Shown here piece after piece: positions 41,062 to 51,845 of a DNA stretch of 64,000 bases; position 1 is the first letter of the stretch, and the number at the start of each line of letters is the position of its first letter. Below the pieces are notes generated by a model that saw only the letters and a list, made by a program, of their open reading frames with translations, did not search any database and had not been told where the DNA came from. The translations under genes were made by a program, and so were the position numbers. Origin of the DNA: Chlorops oryzae (taxonomy: Eukaryota > Arthropoda > Insecta > Diptera > Chloropidae); NCBI GenBank assembly GCA_020466095.1, contig CM035807.1, forward strand, positions 60,592,731-60,656,730. Reading direction: 5' to 3'.

Positions 41062-42435
41062 TCAATTCAGAGGAAGTGCTGCCAGTCGATGGATTGGCCG
41101 CTTATATGTGCCGGTTGATGTTCGAACAAGCGCAACTCGAACCTTTCCGTCCGCGCCTGGAACAACCTCGACCACCGGACCTAGGAGCCACTGCTGGGGT
41201 GGAAGATTGTCGTCGTGTATAATGACTAAGGTGCCAATTTTTACGTTGGGCTGGTCTTTGGTCCATTTGTTGCGTTGTTGGAGGCTGAGTACATAATCCC
41301 GAAACCAGTCTTTCCAAAACTTGAGCTTGAGTGCACATGTAAGTCGCCACCTGCGAGAATAAGTTGTTTTGCTCTCGCATTCTTCGTGAGTGCACCCTGG
41401 CGGCAGCGAACGCAGCATTTCTCCGACGAGCAGGTGACCCGGTGTCAACGCTTCTCCATCGCTGGGGTCGCTGCTGGCCGGAGCGATGGGACGAGAATTC
41501 AGTATTGCTTCCACCTCGATCAATACTGTTTGCAGCTCTTCTGCTGTTAGAAGTGCGCTGCCGATTGCTCTCAACAGCCGGTGTTTGGCACTCTTCACTG
41601 CGGCCTCCCACAGCCCGCCGAAGTGGGGCGCTCTTGGAGGTATGAACACAAACTGTGTCCCCATGCTTGCAGCGTACGATAGTAGTTCCTCCCTTTGTTT
41701 TTCGAATGCATTGCTGAGCTCTTGTAGTTCTCTGGCTACTCCTACGAAATTCGTTGCATTGTCGCAATGCACCTTTGTTGGGAGACCTCTGCGTCCGACG
41801 AACCGTTTAAAACAAAGAATGAAGCAATTAGTGCTCAGGTCACTTACGAGTTCTAAATGTACTGCTTTAGAGGCGAAGCACACAAATACGGCAATATACA
41901 TCTTAATTGGAGGTTTTCCTCGCAACTTTAATGTAGTGTAGACAGGGCCACAAAAATCAATTCCACAAACTGAAAACGGGCGTATACATGATACCCTATC
42001 TGTTGGCAAATTTCCCATTATTTGCGTCATCAGCCTTGGCTTGTATCTGAAGCAATGGACACACGATCTCACAATCTTGTTGCATACTACGCGTGCATTA
42101 ATGATCCATATTTGCTGGCGAAGAAGTGCCACTAGTACCTTAACCCCAGGATGACAATTTGTCAAGTGGAGGTGACGAATGTAAATTTGTGCAAAATGTG
42201 AAGTCTTTGGCAACAAAAGAGGAAATTTCGCATTATACGGAATTTCAGCGTTTAGGAGCCGGCCTCCTACTCTCAGTAAGGAAAATTGTAGATTAGATTC
42301 TTTAAACTCCTGGATAAATGGGCTAAGCTTTTGCAAGCTGGTCGCTATTTCTTTTGAATTTCTCAGCCTTTTAATTTCTTCAGAATAGACTTCTTCTTGA
42401 ATAATTTGAACAATTTTTTGAAAAGCATTTTGCAA
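41062..42435 (-). CDS. BEL/Pao integrase part of pol
   Basis: 457 aa open frame. A zinc-binding region (HLHLTNCHPGVKVLVALL then CNKIVRSCVHC) precedes an rve core with VCGIDFCGPVY (Asp), VHCDNATNFVG (Asp) and GGLWEAAVKSAKH (Glu). The C-terminal DUF5641-like region includes LTPGHLLVGEML, WTKDQPNVKIGTLVIIHDDN and VRTSTGTYKRPIHRLA. It is in a different frame from the RT part, with an overlap at 42,363-42,435, so a frameshift has split the polyprotein. It acts in nuclear integration of the cDNA. Confidence 0.9.
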   Translation of the reverse strand: MQNAFQKIVQIIQEEVYSEEIKRLRNSKEIATSLQKLSPFIQEFKESNLQFSLLRVGGRLLNAEIPYNAKFPLLLPKTSHFAQIYIRHLHLTNCHPGVKVLVALLRQQIWIINARVVCNKIVRSCVHCFRYKPRLMTQIMGNLPTDRVSCIRPFSVCGIDFCGPVYTTLKLRGKPPIKMYIAVFVCFASKAVHLELVSDLSTNCFILCFKRFVGRRGLPTKVHCDNATNFVGVARELQELSNAFEKQREELLSYAASMGTQFVFIPPRAPHFGGLWEAAVKSAKHRLLRAIGSALLTAEELQTVLIEVEAILNSRPIAPASSDPSDGEALTPGHLLVGEMLRSLPPGCTHEECESKTTYSRRWRLTCALKLKFWKDWFRDYVLSLQQRNKWTKDQPNVKIGTLVIIHDDNLPPQQWLLGPVVEVVPGADGKVRVALVRTSTGTYKRPIHRLAALPLN

Positions 42436-44114
42436 TTCTTTTGCATTTGGGCAATTCTCATGAAAGTTTCGCGATGGCCATCGTAGCGCATAAGCGAAGA
42501 TATAATATTTAAAAGTTTCGAAAATGAAGAAATTGAATTGATTATTTTAAGCAATTCATTTTCTTTGTGGTCCACAGTTAGAAAAACCTTTATTTGCTTA
42601 GGCTTTTCTAACTCTTTCTGCTCTGTGGACAGACTAAAATGTTTGTTTTCAGGCCAATAGGATGATTCAAGCTTCAAAAATTCTGGACCTGTGAACCAAA
42701 TAGAATTGTTCAGTTCACGCACCTCACACCCTCTTGAGACTAGGTCTGCCGGGTTTTCCTTGAAAGGAACATGCCTCCATGACACGGTTTTTGTCCATTC
42801 CTGAATTTCTGACACTCTATTGGCTACGAAAACGTTGAGAGCAGAAGGATGAGACTTTATCCAGTGAAGAATAATTTCTGAATCTGTCCAAAATATGACG
42901 TCATCAGACTTACAATTTAATAACGGTTTGATTCGAATCCACAGCTTCGCAAGTAGGTGTGCAGCGCAAAGTTCTAGCCGAGGAATTGATTTAGTTTTAA
43001 GAGGTGCTACCCTTGATTTTGCTGTCAAAAATTGAGTTTTAAACTCACTACCTACTTGTGCTCTAATGTAAATACAGCATCCATAAGCTCTTGTGGAGGC
43101 ATCAGCGAAACCATGAATTTGACATATTGACTTTTTTGAAGTATTAACGAACCGAGGAACTGATAATTTATCGAGTTCCAACAAAGTTGCCTTGAGCGAA
43201 TTCCAACTTGAGTGCAAGTGATTTGGAATAGATTCGTCCCAATCAAGCTTATTGATCCATAGTTCTTGAAGGAGCACTTTTGCCTTTACCACGAGTGGAG
43301 CTAAAATTCCCAATGGGTCAAACAATCTAGCTGATGTAGATAGAATATTGCGCTTCGTAGATGGGAGATTACTAAAATTGTCTTCCAAGAAGAATTTAAA
43401 CACATCAATGTCGGGAATCCAGCGAATACCTAGTGTCTTCGTAGAAGTGTCCTGGTTGAAATTCAATACTTTGGCAGTATTGTTGTGTTTGAGGTGGTTT
43501 GAAAACCATTTGGCAAGTTCGAGTCCTGCGGAACTTAATATGTAGGATACTTGAGTCTGTATAGTCTCTAATTCTTCCGCCGTATCGGCACCAGACAACA
43601 AATCATCAACATAGAAATCCGACTTTATGATTTTTGAACCTACTGGGTGTGAATCTGCATAAAGCGTACTCAGTAGACTTAAACAAAGAGTGGCGAGGAA
43701 TGGCGCTGGAGAGGTGCCATATGTTACGGTATTCAATTGGTAAAGCTGAATGGGCTTTTGAACGTCCTCTCTCCAAAGGATACACTGAAATTTTCGATTT
43801 TGTTCATCGATTTCAATTTGGCGATACATCTTTTTAATATCTGCCGTAATTGCGAAATTGTTAAGCCTAAATCTCAGAAGCGTATCGAATAATTCTGGCT
43901 GAACAGTGGGTCCTACCATAAGGATTTCATTCAACGATCGACCAGAAGTGGTTTTTGAGGACGCATCGAACACAACGCGCAGCTTCGTGCTACTGCTTTG
44001 AGGCCTCACAACACATTGGTGCGGTATGAAATAGTGTTCTGATGGTAGCAAGTCATATTTAATTTCTGACATGTGTCCCAAAGAAATGTATTCCTTCATG
44101 AAATCTAAATACAT
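42363..44114 (-). CDS. BEL/Pao reverse transcriptase and RNase H part of pol
   Basis: 583 aa. RT: YFIPHQCVVRPQSSSTKLR, the fingers/palm stretch FAITADIKKMYRQIEID (first Asp) and the catalytic YVDDLLSG. RNase H: FADASTRAYGCCIY (Asp), LELCAAHLLAKL (Glu) and WTDSEIILHWI (Asp). Then the linker WRHVPFKENPADLVSRG. All key acidic residues are present. The frame ends at 42,363 by a frameshift into the integrase frame, and begins after a break at 44,114-44,139. Confidence 0.92.
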   Translation of the reverse strand: MYLDFMKEYISLGHMSEIKYDLLPSEHYFIPHQCVVRPQSSSTKLRVVFDASSKTTSGRSLNEILMVGPTVQPELFDTLLRFRLNNFAITADIKKMYRQIEIDEQNRKFQCILWREDVQKPIQLYQLNTVTYGTSPAPFLATLCLSLLSTLYADSHPVGSKIIKSDFYVDDLLSGADTAEELETIQTQVSYILSSAGLELAKWFSNHLKHNNTAKVLNFNQDTSTKTLGIRWIPDIDVFKFFLEDNFSNLPSTKRNILSTSARLFDPLGILAPLVVKAKVLLQELWINKLDWDESIPNHLHSSWNSLKATLLELDKLSVPRFVNTSKKSICQIHGFADASTRAYGCCIYIRAQVGSEFKTQFLTAKSRVAPLKTKSIPRLELCAAHLLAKLWIRIKPLLNCKSDDVIFWTDSEIILHWIKSHPSALNVFVANRVSEIQEWTKTVSWRHVPFKENPADLVSRGCEVRELNNSIWFTGPEFLKLESSYWPENKHFSLSTEQKELEKPKQIKVFLTVDHKENELLKIINSISSFSKLLNIISSLMRYDGHRETFMRIAQMQKNCKMLFKKLFKLFKKKSILKKLKG

Positions 44115-44138
44115 GTGGTAAGTTTTTGGTGTTTTCTG

Positions 44139-45764
44139 TTATCGCCTTTCAAGCGAGAGAAACCGTCGCTTAGCTGTTTCGAACGAGGCACCCAGCAAAG
44201 AAGGATCTTCTTTAAACGGCAAAGAGACCTGCAAACGGCCATTTGGAAGACGAATTGTATGATCTAAAAAATGTTTTTCACAAGCAACTTGCTCAGCTGT
44301 ATAATTTTTTGCTGTACGAAGCTGAGAGATCTCTTCTAACTCCCAGAATTTTTCCAAAAGTGAATCAATGGAATCATTATTTTCTATTAGGCTTATGTTG
44401 GCGCTAATCTCCTTGTTATCTTGCCCCTTGGCTGCATACTTCCCTGACACGATCCATCCGAGAAGTGTCTTTTGTAAGGTGGGGGTATCAGGGAATGGCT
44501 TTATTTGCCCAACACACAACAAACTAAAGAAATTCTCAGCACCAAGTAAAATATCGATTTTTTGGGGATGCCTGAAACTAGGGTCTGCTAGAGTAATATT
44601 ACCAGGAATTTTCACACATGCTGGTGGTACAAGTCGCATTGGCTGATAGGATGAAATTGATTTTCAAATCCAAAATTCAGTTGATAATTCAAAAGAATTT
44701 ACTCGTGATCGAATTGTTGCTTTTGTTTTATATTTAGATGCCGATTTCACCTGTCCTATTCCAACCAAGCTTAGAACACTGCTCTCTTTTTTCAAATGGA
44801 GTCGTTGGACTAACTCTTCAGACATAAAGTTTGCTTGAGACCCTGAGTCAAGTAGAGCCCTTGCTGATATTAATTCGCCATGACTATTCTTGATATTGAC
44901 AATTGCTGTTGCTAGAATAACATTATCGTCATCGTCATACTGTTTTGAAGCGTTCAATGCGGTTGAAGTAGGCAGTTGAGATGTCAGCTCAGGCACAGAT
45001 GAGGGGGCATTGGTTGAAGTTTCGAAAATATGTAGAAGAGTGTGATGAGGGCGATTGCAAATTCGACAATGACCTGACTTACACTTTGAAACTGTGTGGC
45101 CTTTTTTCAAGCAATTTAAACAAAGCGAATTTTTCTTTGCGAAATCAAATCGATTAGAAACCATTGCAGTCTTAAAGTCGTTGCACGAGAAAATTGCGTG
45201 CTCCGATGATTTACAGAATAAACATTTAGGATCGGATTGGCTAGAATTCTTATTACATGAAAGCGCGGCTTTGGCATTCTTTTTGGCATTATTTTCTTGC
45301 TTTCCACTAGGCTTACTGGAATCTTTTGAAGTTGAAGATTCGTTTGCTGAGAGATGTTGATACCTTTTATTAAGTGATTCTTCGCATTGGCTCCAAAGAG
45401 GGAGTTTGTCATAATTAAGTTGCTCTTCCCACTTTGATTTGGTTACTGCATCAACCTTCGACATTACTATATGAATTAATAGAGCATTGGTAACTGCCTT
45501 TTCGTCGCCAATTGATAGCAACGAACCATAAATCGCTAATACATTATCAACTAGGGAGTGAAGCCCAGAAGCAGAAGCTGTTGACATTGTCGGTAACTGG
45601 AAAAGCTTTGCTATATTGTCAAAAAAAATTAGGCAAGGGTTGTCATACACACGCTTTAAGCTAGCCAGAGCCTTTTGGTAATTATCATCAGTAATCTGAT
45701 AAGCCTTTACAGTGCCCAGCGCTTCATCTGACAGACACGAGAGCAGATGATTAAATTTTTCCAA
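44139..45764 (-). pseudogene. BEL/Pao gag C-terminal, zinc knuckles and protease region, interrupted
   Basis: 45,764-44,664 encodes the gag body (DUF1759-like LLSCLSDEALGTVKAYQI), CCHC-type knuckles (CLNCLKKGHTVSKC and CRICNRPHHTLLH) and a retropepsin active site ALLDSGSQANFM. A stop at 44,664 separates the next frame, 44,639-44,139, with IDILLGAENFFSLL and LPNGRLQVSLPF, which links protease to RT. The stop and the break near 44,130 would block the Gag-Pol polyprotein as read. Confidence 0.85.
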
Positions 45765-45808
45765 ATTAGATAAACTACCATCGTCATCAACAAACTTCTC
45801 AAAAATAC

Positions 45809-46222
45809 CTATAAAATTTTTATATTTGAATATTTGCCGCTAAATTTAGGCAACTTTATGTTAGGAAGCTTGGATGGGCTGACTTGGGCTATAATTGAAT
45901 TTTCATGCGCGCTTGACCTTTTGTTTTTATGAAGAACATTTAAATAAGCTGCTTTTGCAGAGATGCATAAATCTTCCAAATCAGATCTTTCTTCAGAATC
46001 TTGATTGAATTCATCTAAAACGGTTTGGACTTCCATTGCTTCTTGGATGTACGATTCAAGAAGGTCAAGGCGACATTGAAGCTCTGTAGGATTCAGAGAA
46101 ATAGATTTTTCCTGAATTGCTTTTTTGAAACGCAAAATGTTCGCAAATAATTTTTCTCTTTGTTGAACTAGTGCTTCCCTTCCTTTTGAAGGAGAAATTT
46201 GTCTTCTATTTTTTCCTGCCAT
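45809..46222 (-). pseudogene. BEL/Pao gag N-terminus, frameshifted
   Basis: The likely start is the ATG at 46,222 (MAGKNRRQISPSKGREALVQ), giving a Glu/Leu-rich helical N-terminus. It reads to KLPNIKLPKFSGKYSNIKIL and loses frame at about 45,800-45,830, just before the DUF1759-like part. The PKFSG motif is typical of Pao-type gag before that break. Confidence 0.8.
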
Positions 46223-47321
46223 TGCAATAAATTTGAATTTCAAATAATTGTGCAGAAAAAAGAACAAAACACACGAGCTTCCACTAAGTTTTGTTTTATT
46301 GACTGCTAAAAAGAGCACCAGATCTCTTTTATTCTAACAGCAATTTCTTCAATGCACTGTTCTGTTAATCTACTGCAATTAACATTCACTGTTACGTTAC
46401 AGCGAATCAGGCACACAAAACTGTTAATATGCTGCAACTTAATTTCACTGTTAAGTTACCGCGAACTAACACACGAAACAATGTAAAGAGTTCGACTTGC
46501 TTTTATGCGTACTGCTTCCAACAACGAAATGAGGAGAAGAGAAATTGCAATTGTCAATTCACTGCGAATATGTATTAAGAAAGAATCAACAAGCGCGAGC
46601 AGCGAATGGACAACGAAACTTCTCGAACGAATTGAGCTGTACAGCAAGGTGACCTTAGAGTAACGGAACTTTGTTCACATAAAGTTATATATGTTTATGC
46701 GTATTGACATATATATCTATTTTTTTTTTTTTTTTATGTATGTATGTAAACTGGCAACTGTACTTTTTTGTACGACTCTCTGATATAACGGAAACTTTGG
46801 TTATATTCAGGAATGCCTAAATTTTACATATTCAACGAACATAAAATTTTTTAACTCAATATATTTGTAAGTTTGCACGCTCTGTGCAGGCCCAGAAGAC
46901 CAATTTCTGAATATCACGTATGCACGTATGTAAATGCTCTGCTCATTGATGAGCGTTTTGCTAAGTAGCAATGTGTATGTATTGCTATGCACTGTGATTT
47001 TCAGAAGATTGACTTCTTGTTACCTGGAGACTGCGATCTTCCCTGTTGCGTGATCCAGATTGCGATTCCATACGCGATGTCAATCCTCCAGCAGGAATTT
47101 AAATTCATTGACGCCAGAAACTTCCCAATTTAACAGCAGCTTTGATCGAATCGCGAACAAAGTTTTTACTTTGCATATGCGCAACAACAACAACACAATT
47201 TGAACCAAACGGCGTGCAATCGAGCAAGCAGCAACAACAACGACAAGTTAATGAATTTAAGCACGAAAAGAATTGAAATTATGATTTTTCCACGAAAATT
47301 AATTTAACTTTTAAACGAAGA
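46223..47321. other. BEL/Pao 5' leader, no gene
   Basis: Untranslated region between the primer-binding site and gag. It is AT-rich and contains CAACAA runs and repeated ACTGTTA segments (about 46,360-46,460). I see no coding frame to support. Confidence 0.7.
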
Positions 47322-47339
47322 GTCCCTGCTCGGGCGCCA
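47322..47339 (-). promoter_or_regulatory. BEL/Pao primer-binding site (tRNA-Lys type)
   Basis: On the minus strand, TGGCGCCCGAGCAGGGAC directly follows the 5' LTR. This is 17 of 18 to the classic tRNA-Lys(UUU) site, with the one difference able to form a wobble pair. Confidence 0.8.
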
Positions 47340-47760
47340 TGAAGAAACTCTGAGCTTTTTCAGAGTGATTTTAAGAAATTTGACTCGATTCGGTTTAAAA
47401 AATTATTGGAAAAATTTAAATTGAAATTCACTAACTCGCTTGCACAGAAAACACGTTGTTTCAGTTCAAATGCTACAATGCGAATCGCTTTATTTCATAC
47501 AGCTAGTTCTAGCGTTTCTTTTCTTCTCTCTTTTTCTTTTTTGGAGAGATTTTGTCATCTAGTGATGATCAATTCTTAAGTACTTAATTCCATTTGGTTA
47601 CAATTAAAGAGAGTTTAGACTGGAAACATAACAACACTTCATGTGCGTTTCAAATTCAATATGTACAACTTAACAATTAAAAATTAATATTTCTTTTAGC
47701 AATAAATTTAAATTGACGATAAATTCTAATGATTTCAATATAATATAAAACGATTTAACA
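47340..47760 (-). repeat. BEL/Pao 5' LTR
   Basis: 421 bp partner of 40,615-41,035. On the minus strand it precedes the primer-binding site, so it is the promoter LTR. Confidence 0.95.
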
Positions 47761-48408
47761 AACATGATTATATTTGCTTATTCGAACGTAATCGTTTACA
47801 TGAAATTTGGGCGTATTATAGACTTTCACACGGTTGTAAATCGTTTTTAGAACTGTTGCTGTATTTAAAGAATTCACTTTATTGGGTGCAATTTTTATTG
47901 TTCTGTGCACTTTTCCATTGTACTCTTTAGTCAATTTTTGATATTCATCAATCCATTTGTAAGAACCGCGATTACTGAAGCCCTTCCACATCATATTTTT
48001 CAAAGTGCGATTAAATCGTTCAACTATCGATGCTTTCATTACACTATAGGTAGAGTAGTGATTTATTTTGTTTTGTTTCATTAAAAGTTGAAACTCTTTA
48101 TTGAAGAATTCCTTCCCATCATTTGTTTGCAAATTTTTAGGTTTTCGACCGCATTCAAATACACTTTTCATTGCTTTGGTAACATCAGGAGCTGTTTTCG
48201 ACTTTATCGCAACGGTCCAGGCATATTTGGAGAAAGTGTCAATGATTGTGAGTAGGTAGCGATAGCCTTTGTTGAATGTAGAGTAATTACCCATTTCCAC
48301 TAAATCAGCTTGCCAAAGAACATCAATATCTTTGGTTATAACAGCTCTTCGTCTAAAATTTCGTCGTGCCTGTCGATGGAGCTCCTCAACTATTTGATAT
48401 CGACTCAT
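47761..48408 (-). pseudogene. Polinton copy 2 integrase, N-terminal and catalytic part
   Basis: MSRYQIVEELHRQARRNFRR through the intact DDE triad (WQADLVEM, TNDGKEF, SIVERFNRT) to KYNHVC at the BEL junction. The coding is open up to the insertion and very close to copy 1. Confidence 0.92.
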
Positions 48409-48866
48409 CTTGAAGATGGTATTGTGTGGTTTTGGTTTGGTTTTTGAATAATGTTTTGATTAGAAATCATTGAAAATGAAACATTTTCCGTACGTTCTAA
48501 ACGCTTCTCAACATATTCCATATACACCTTAAACCTCTCATCAATATCGCGTTCAATAGATTTAATTTTTTCATTAACGGTTTCAATTTTTTTATTACGT
48601 CGACTTTCATAAGCTTTAATTGAATCCTGAAATTCAGTTCGATACGCATCAAGACTTAGAATTACAAAATTTTGCGTTGCAGCGTCGCCCTTAACTATTG
48701 GATCTTTAAGATTTCTGATGCGTTTAAAATGACCGTTGAAGCTGTGATCTCTGCTAGCGCTTAGAGTCAATTCCGTATTAAAACTTTTTGACTTGGATGT
48801 ATTGTTATTGTATCGACCGAATTTTTCCACGCTCATTTTTTTATTTTTCGTCGAGTTTTCATTCAA
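48405..48866 (-). CDS. Polinton copy 2 fibre-motif protein (153 aa)
   Basis: Counterpart of 19,833-20,294, intact, with IRNLKDPIVKGDAATQNFV and the same coiled coil. DAATQ here is even closer to the phage-fibre consensus DAATK than the copy 1 version. It overlaps the integrase start by four bases. Confidence 0.6.
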   Translation of the reverse strand: MNENSTKNKKMSVEKFGRYNNNTSKSKSFNTELTLSASRDHSFNGHFKRIRNLKDPIVKGDAATQNFVILSLDAYRTEFQDSIKAYESRRNKKIETVNEKIKSIERDIDERFKVYMEYVEKRLERTENVSFSMISNQNIIQKPNQNHTIPSSR

Positions 48867-48917
48867 TTATGTGAGCTTCTTTAAGCTCTTCAATTGAAAT
48901 AATTTCGTTGTTATGAT
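48867..48917 (-). pseudogene. Polinton copy 2 unknown gene, last codons
   Basis: Encodes the NNEIISIEELKEAHIIE end of the 114-aa frame of copy 1, with a one-codon deletion. It is cut at 48,917 by a hAT-like end. The preceding part of the gene lies inverted at 50,125-50,365. Confidence 0.8.
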
Positions 48918-49829
48918 CAGGGCGTGTAACCGGAACCGAAACCGTAACCGATTTTAACCGGTTTATTTTCTTAACCGAAATAAAACCGAAACCGATATTT
49001 CGTTTCTTTTGAAACCTGTTCCCGAACCAAAACCGAAACACCGAAACCGGTTGCCTATACATTTCTCTTCATGTGTCGGTGTGCCGAACACGTGCTTTTT
49101 TCACTAAAACAATTAACTGACTCATTCAGTCAATGTTTATGTGACTCAATTACATACTATGTTTACATGACCACTTGATACGTACTTATTCGACACGTTT
49201 AAAACTATATGTCTTTTTTTGCCACCAGTAAAAGTCGTGTGGGCAAACAGAGGCAGATAGACTTAAGTGTGTCGAGTGAACACGTATCTAGCGGGTCGTG
49301 TAAACATAGTAAATGCCGTTTATAAACAAATAGACACATCTTACGCCATGTCCTAAATTCAGCCAAGGATGCACCTTTTAGAAGCTTTAAGATTTTTGGC
49401 ACAAACATAATAAATAAGGTGTGTACGCATTTCTACGTTAAGACATATCGATAATGAAAAACATATTTTGCAGGCCAGGCGCGGGGGTCAGATTTCTGAA
49501 ACATATTTCGAAATTATCCCATTTGAATACATGGGAAAGAAAGGGAAGCATTGATTGAAGTATGAAGAATATACAAACACCGTCTCTTTTCTTCTTACGT
49601 CTTTCTCTACTTACTTAATTTTCTTAAAACATTTGTTTGTGAGTCTGACTCTAAAATATCGAAATTTCTTAACGTGTAAATGCGTATTCACAACGCCTTT
49701 AGTTTTGTGCTGTGAATATCAATGGTATTTAAAGCGAACCCGACACGGTACTGAATTGCCTACTGAATCCTGAAAGGATAAAAAGCGTTTGAAATCCATA
49801 TTTCGTAGTCAAATTTTTTTTTTTGCACC
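48918..49829 (+). mobile_element. hAT-like element end (part 1)
   Basis: Begins CAGGGCGTGTAACCGG next to the 8-bp sequence GTTATGAT (48,910-48,917), continuing with AACCGAAACC-rich subterminal sequence to about 49,070 and then unassigned DNA. CAGGG ends and 8-bp duplications are features of hAT transposons. No transposase coding is visible. The boundary with the downstream Polinton fragment (about 49,830) is approximate. Confidence 0.65.
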
Positions 49830-50124
49830 GCAACGACAGTTGAAAGCGACTCCTTTTATACTTGTTTGTTTAAAACGCTTTTGACCGTTGATTTGCGTGT
49901 TATACAAACAAACAATAATTTATAAATGCTTGTTAGCAGCAAAAAACTTTTAAGTCGTAAACGTTAAGCCGTTGGACAAGGATTAATAAATAACCTTATT
50001 AATAAACTGCCAATTGAACTTCATTTACCAGGCTATCGGTTTTGTGGACCGGGAACTAAACTCGAAAAACGTTTAGCAAAAGGAGACAAGGGTATAAATA
50101 TTTTGGATTCTACATGTAGAATAC
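49830..50124 (+). pseudogene. Polinton copy 2 phospholipase gene fragment
   Basis: Matches the divergent promoter and first codons of the phospholipase gene (23,045-23,315 in copy 1). It has LPGYRFCGPGTKLEKRL but a TAA at codon 14, and ends at the catalytic region with CRIH instead of CREHD. It joins directly to an inverted fragment of the 114-aa gene at 50,125. Confidence 0.85.
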
Positions 50125-50365
50125 ATCTCGTGGTCAATTCAGTGGAAACAAAGGACCCAAGTGTCTAAACATTATTCAATTTTTAATCAAAGATGTGGAG
50201 AGTAAAGGGTCAAACTCGAACTTAGATGTGAAGAAAGAAGGATTTGGTTTAACGAATTTAAATTTGAATCCAATCAACTATATATATTGGGATGACCCAA
50301 ATGAACTGGTTAATCGTTTACGACTACTCATAGCATCACAATCTGCAGGACATAATAATCATAAC
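50125..50365 (+). pseudogene. Polinton copy 2 unknown-gene fragment, inverted
   Basis: Matches 20,344-20,588 of copy 1 but on the plus strand: LDVKKEGFGLTNLNLNPINY and WDDPNELVNRLRLLIASQSAG, ending HNNHN at the hAT-like end. Its orientation is opposite to the remainder of the same gene at 48,867-48,917. Confidence 0.85.
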
Positions 50366-50758
50366 CAGGGCGTGCAAATGAAACAAATAACGTTCGGGTT
50401 ATGGTTTTGGTTATGAAATGATTATGGTTTCGATAACGGTTTCGTTCTGAAAAAAACTATTTTGGTTTAGTTTGTAGGGAATTTTTCGTTTGCGTGTGGC
50501 AGCATTGCCTATTTGTTTACTTTGGTTTTTTCAAAATTGGACAGTAGTGTTGCAGCATTTCTTCGATTGATATCGAAAAACACAGAGTTGCATTCAGTTT
50601 GTTCCGGATTTCTCTTGGGATTTCGTTGAAATCCAATTTCTGAGCGGATTTCATTTGACATTCATTTGTATGGGAAATCCGTTGGATTTCGACTGGATAT
50701 CGGCTGAAATCCTCAAAAGTGCTGAAATCTCGGGAATTTGATGCCGTCTGAATGCCAT
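50366..50758 (+). mobile_element. hAT-like element end (part 2)
   Basis: Begins CAGGGCGTGCAAATGAAAC next to ATCATAAC (50,358-50,365), the reverse complement of the 8 bp flanking part 1. Subterminal GGTTATGGTTTTGGTTATG-type repeats follow. The right limit is where polymerase homology resumes. Confidence 0.65.
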
Positions 50759-50930
50759 AATAGAGTCGCTGAAATGTTTACCGCTGTGAAATGTTGGATG
50801 AGCTTTAAGAGCACGAGCACCTAAATTCGTCCTCTACTTTCCCATTGACTCACAATTTTTATGTTTTTCCTTTTATCTACATTTTCCATAGTTTTACCGT
50901 AAACCGAATTGTTGAGTAATTTAAAAAAAA
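50759..50930 (-). pseudogene. Polinton copy 2 polymerase B fragment (motif B region)
   Basis: Matches 25,055-25,227 of copy 1, covering the motif B coding ([12 protein letters not shown]). It has small indels and is cut at a poly-A run by the mini-me insertion. Confidence 0.85.
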
Positions 50931-51845
50931 AACAAGTAAGAAAGCTAAAGTCGGTCACGCCCGACTTTGAAATACCCAGCGTCCCGACATTATGAGCGCA
51001 CTATGTTTTGCTTCTCTATTTGTGGGCGTGGCAATGGGAGGGCCACATAAATTATTTCCCTACACCTTTCATTCGCCTTGGTGAACCTATGTTGCGAATT
51101 CGAAGCTTCTACGCCTTTTAATTCGGAAGTTACGAAAAATCTTCATTTGTGGGCGTGGCAGAGGGCGGGCCACAAAAATTTTTTTCCTACACCTTTCATT
51201 CGCCTTGGTGAACCAATGTTGCGAATTTGAAGCTTCTACGCCTTTTACTTCGGAAGTTATGAAAATTCTCTATTTGTGGGCGTGGCAGTGGGCGGGCTAA
51301 ATAAATTTTTGTTCCTACACCTTTCATTTGCCTTGGTCAACCTATGCTGCGAATTTGAAGCTTCTACGCCGTTTACTTCGGAAGTTACGATAAGACCTTA
51401 TTTTTGGGCTTATTTGTTGGCGTGGCTCGTGGAGGGCGGCGTCCATTTTTTGCCAAAAAATGTCCCTTTTCGTAGTTTACCAGCACACCAAATATCAATT
51501 GAATGTGTTGAGTGGTTCACAAGTTACAAGCATTTTATTGAAAACACAATAAATTCATTTGTGGGCGTGGCAGTGGGCGGATGTCTCCCATTTTTACTAA
51601 GGTTCATACTCGGATCCCGATATACCTGTGTGCCAAAATTTGACTTCATTGGTCCAACCGTTTCGGAGAAGATCCGACCACGGACGGACGGACAGACGGA
51701 CGGACGGACAGACGGACATGTCTAAATCGATTCAGTTTTTTATCCTGATCATTTCTATATATATTTTTCTATATCTCCGGAGCTTAATTCTCCCTGTTAC
51801 AAGATTTGCACAAAACTAATATACCCCGCTTACGCTGGGTATAAA
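50931..51845 (+). mobile_element. mini-me/DINE-1-like element, copy II
   Basis: Starts AACAAGTAAGAAAGC with the GTCGG/CCCGAC hairpin and ends in the ATACCCC...TGGGTAT hairpin. It has about four internal units with GTGGGCGTGG and a short (GTCY)n run at about 51,677-51,718. Inserted in polymerase B of Polinton copy 2. Confidence 0.75.

Larger units (their letters stand above)
40615..47760 (-). mobile_element. BEL/Pao LTR retrotransposon, full length
   Basis: 7,146 bp with 421-bp LTRs at both ends and a 5-bp target duplication AACAT, inserted in the integrase of Polinton copy 2. It is transcribed on the minus strand. Internal order, reading minus: primer-binding site, gag, protease, reverse transcriptase, RNase H, integrase. 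The pol order and protein features are those of BEL/Pao. The LTRs differ at only about three positions by eye, so the insertion is young, but the coding region has frameshifts. Confidence 0.95.

Noticed and set aside
41102..41767. Second long frame over the BEL integrase
   Set aside because: Arg/Ser-rich alternate frame of the integrase coding region without any domain.
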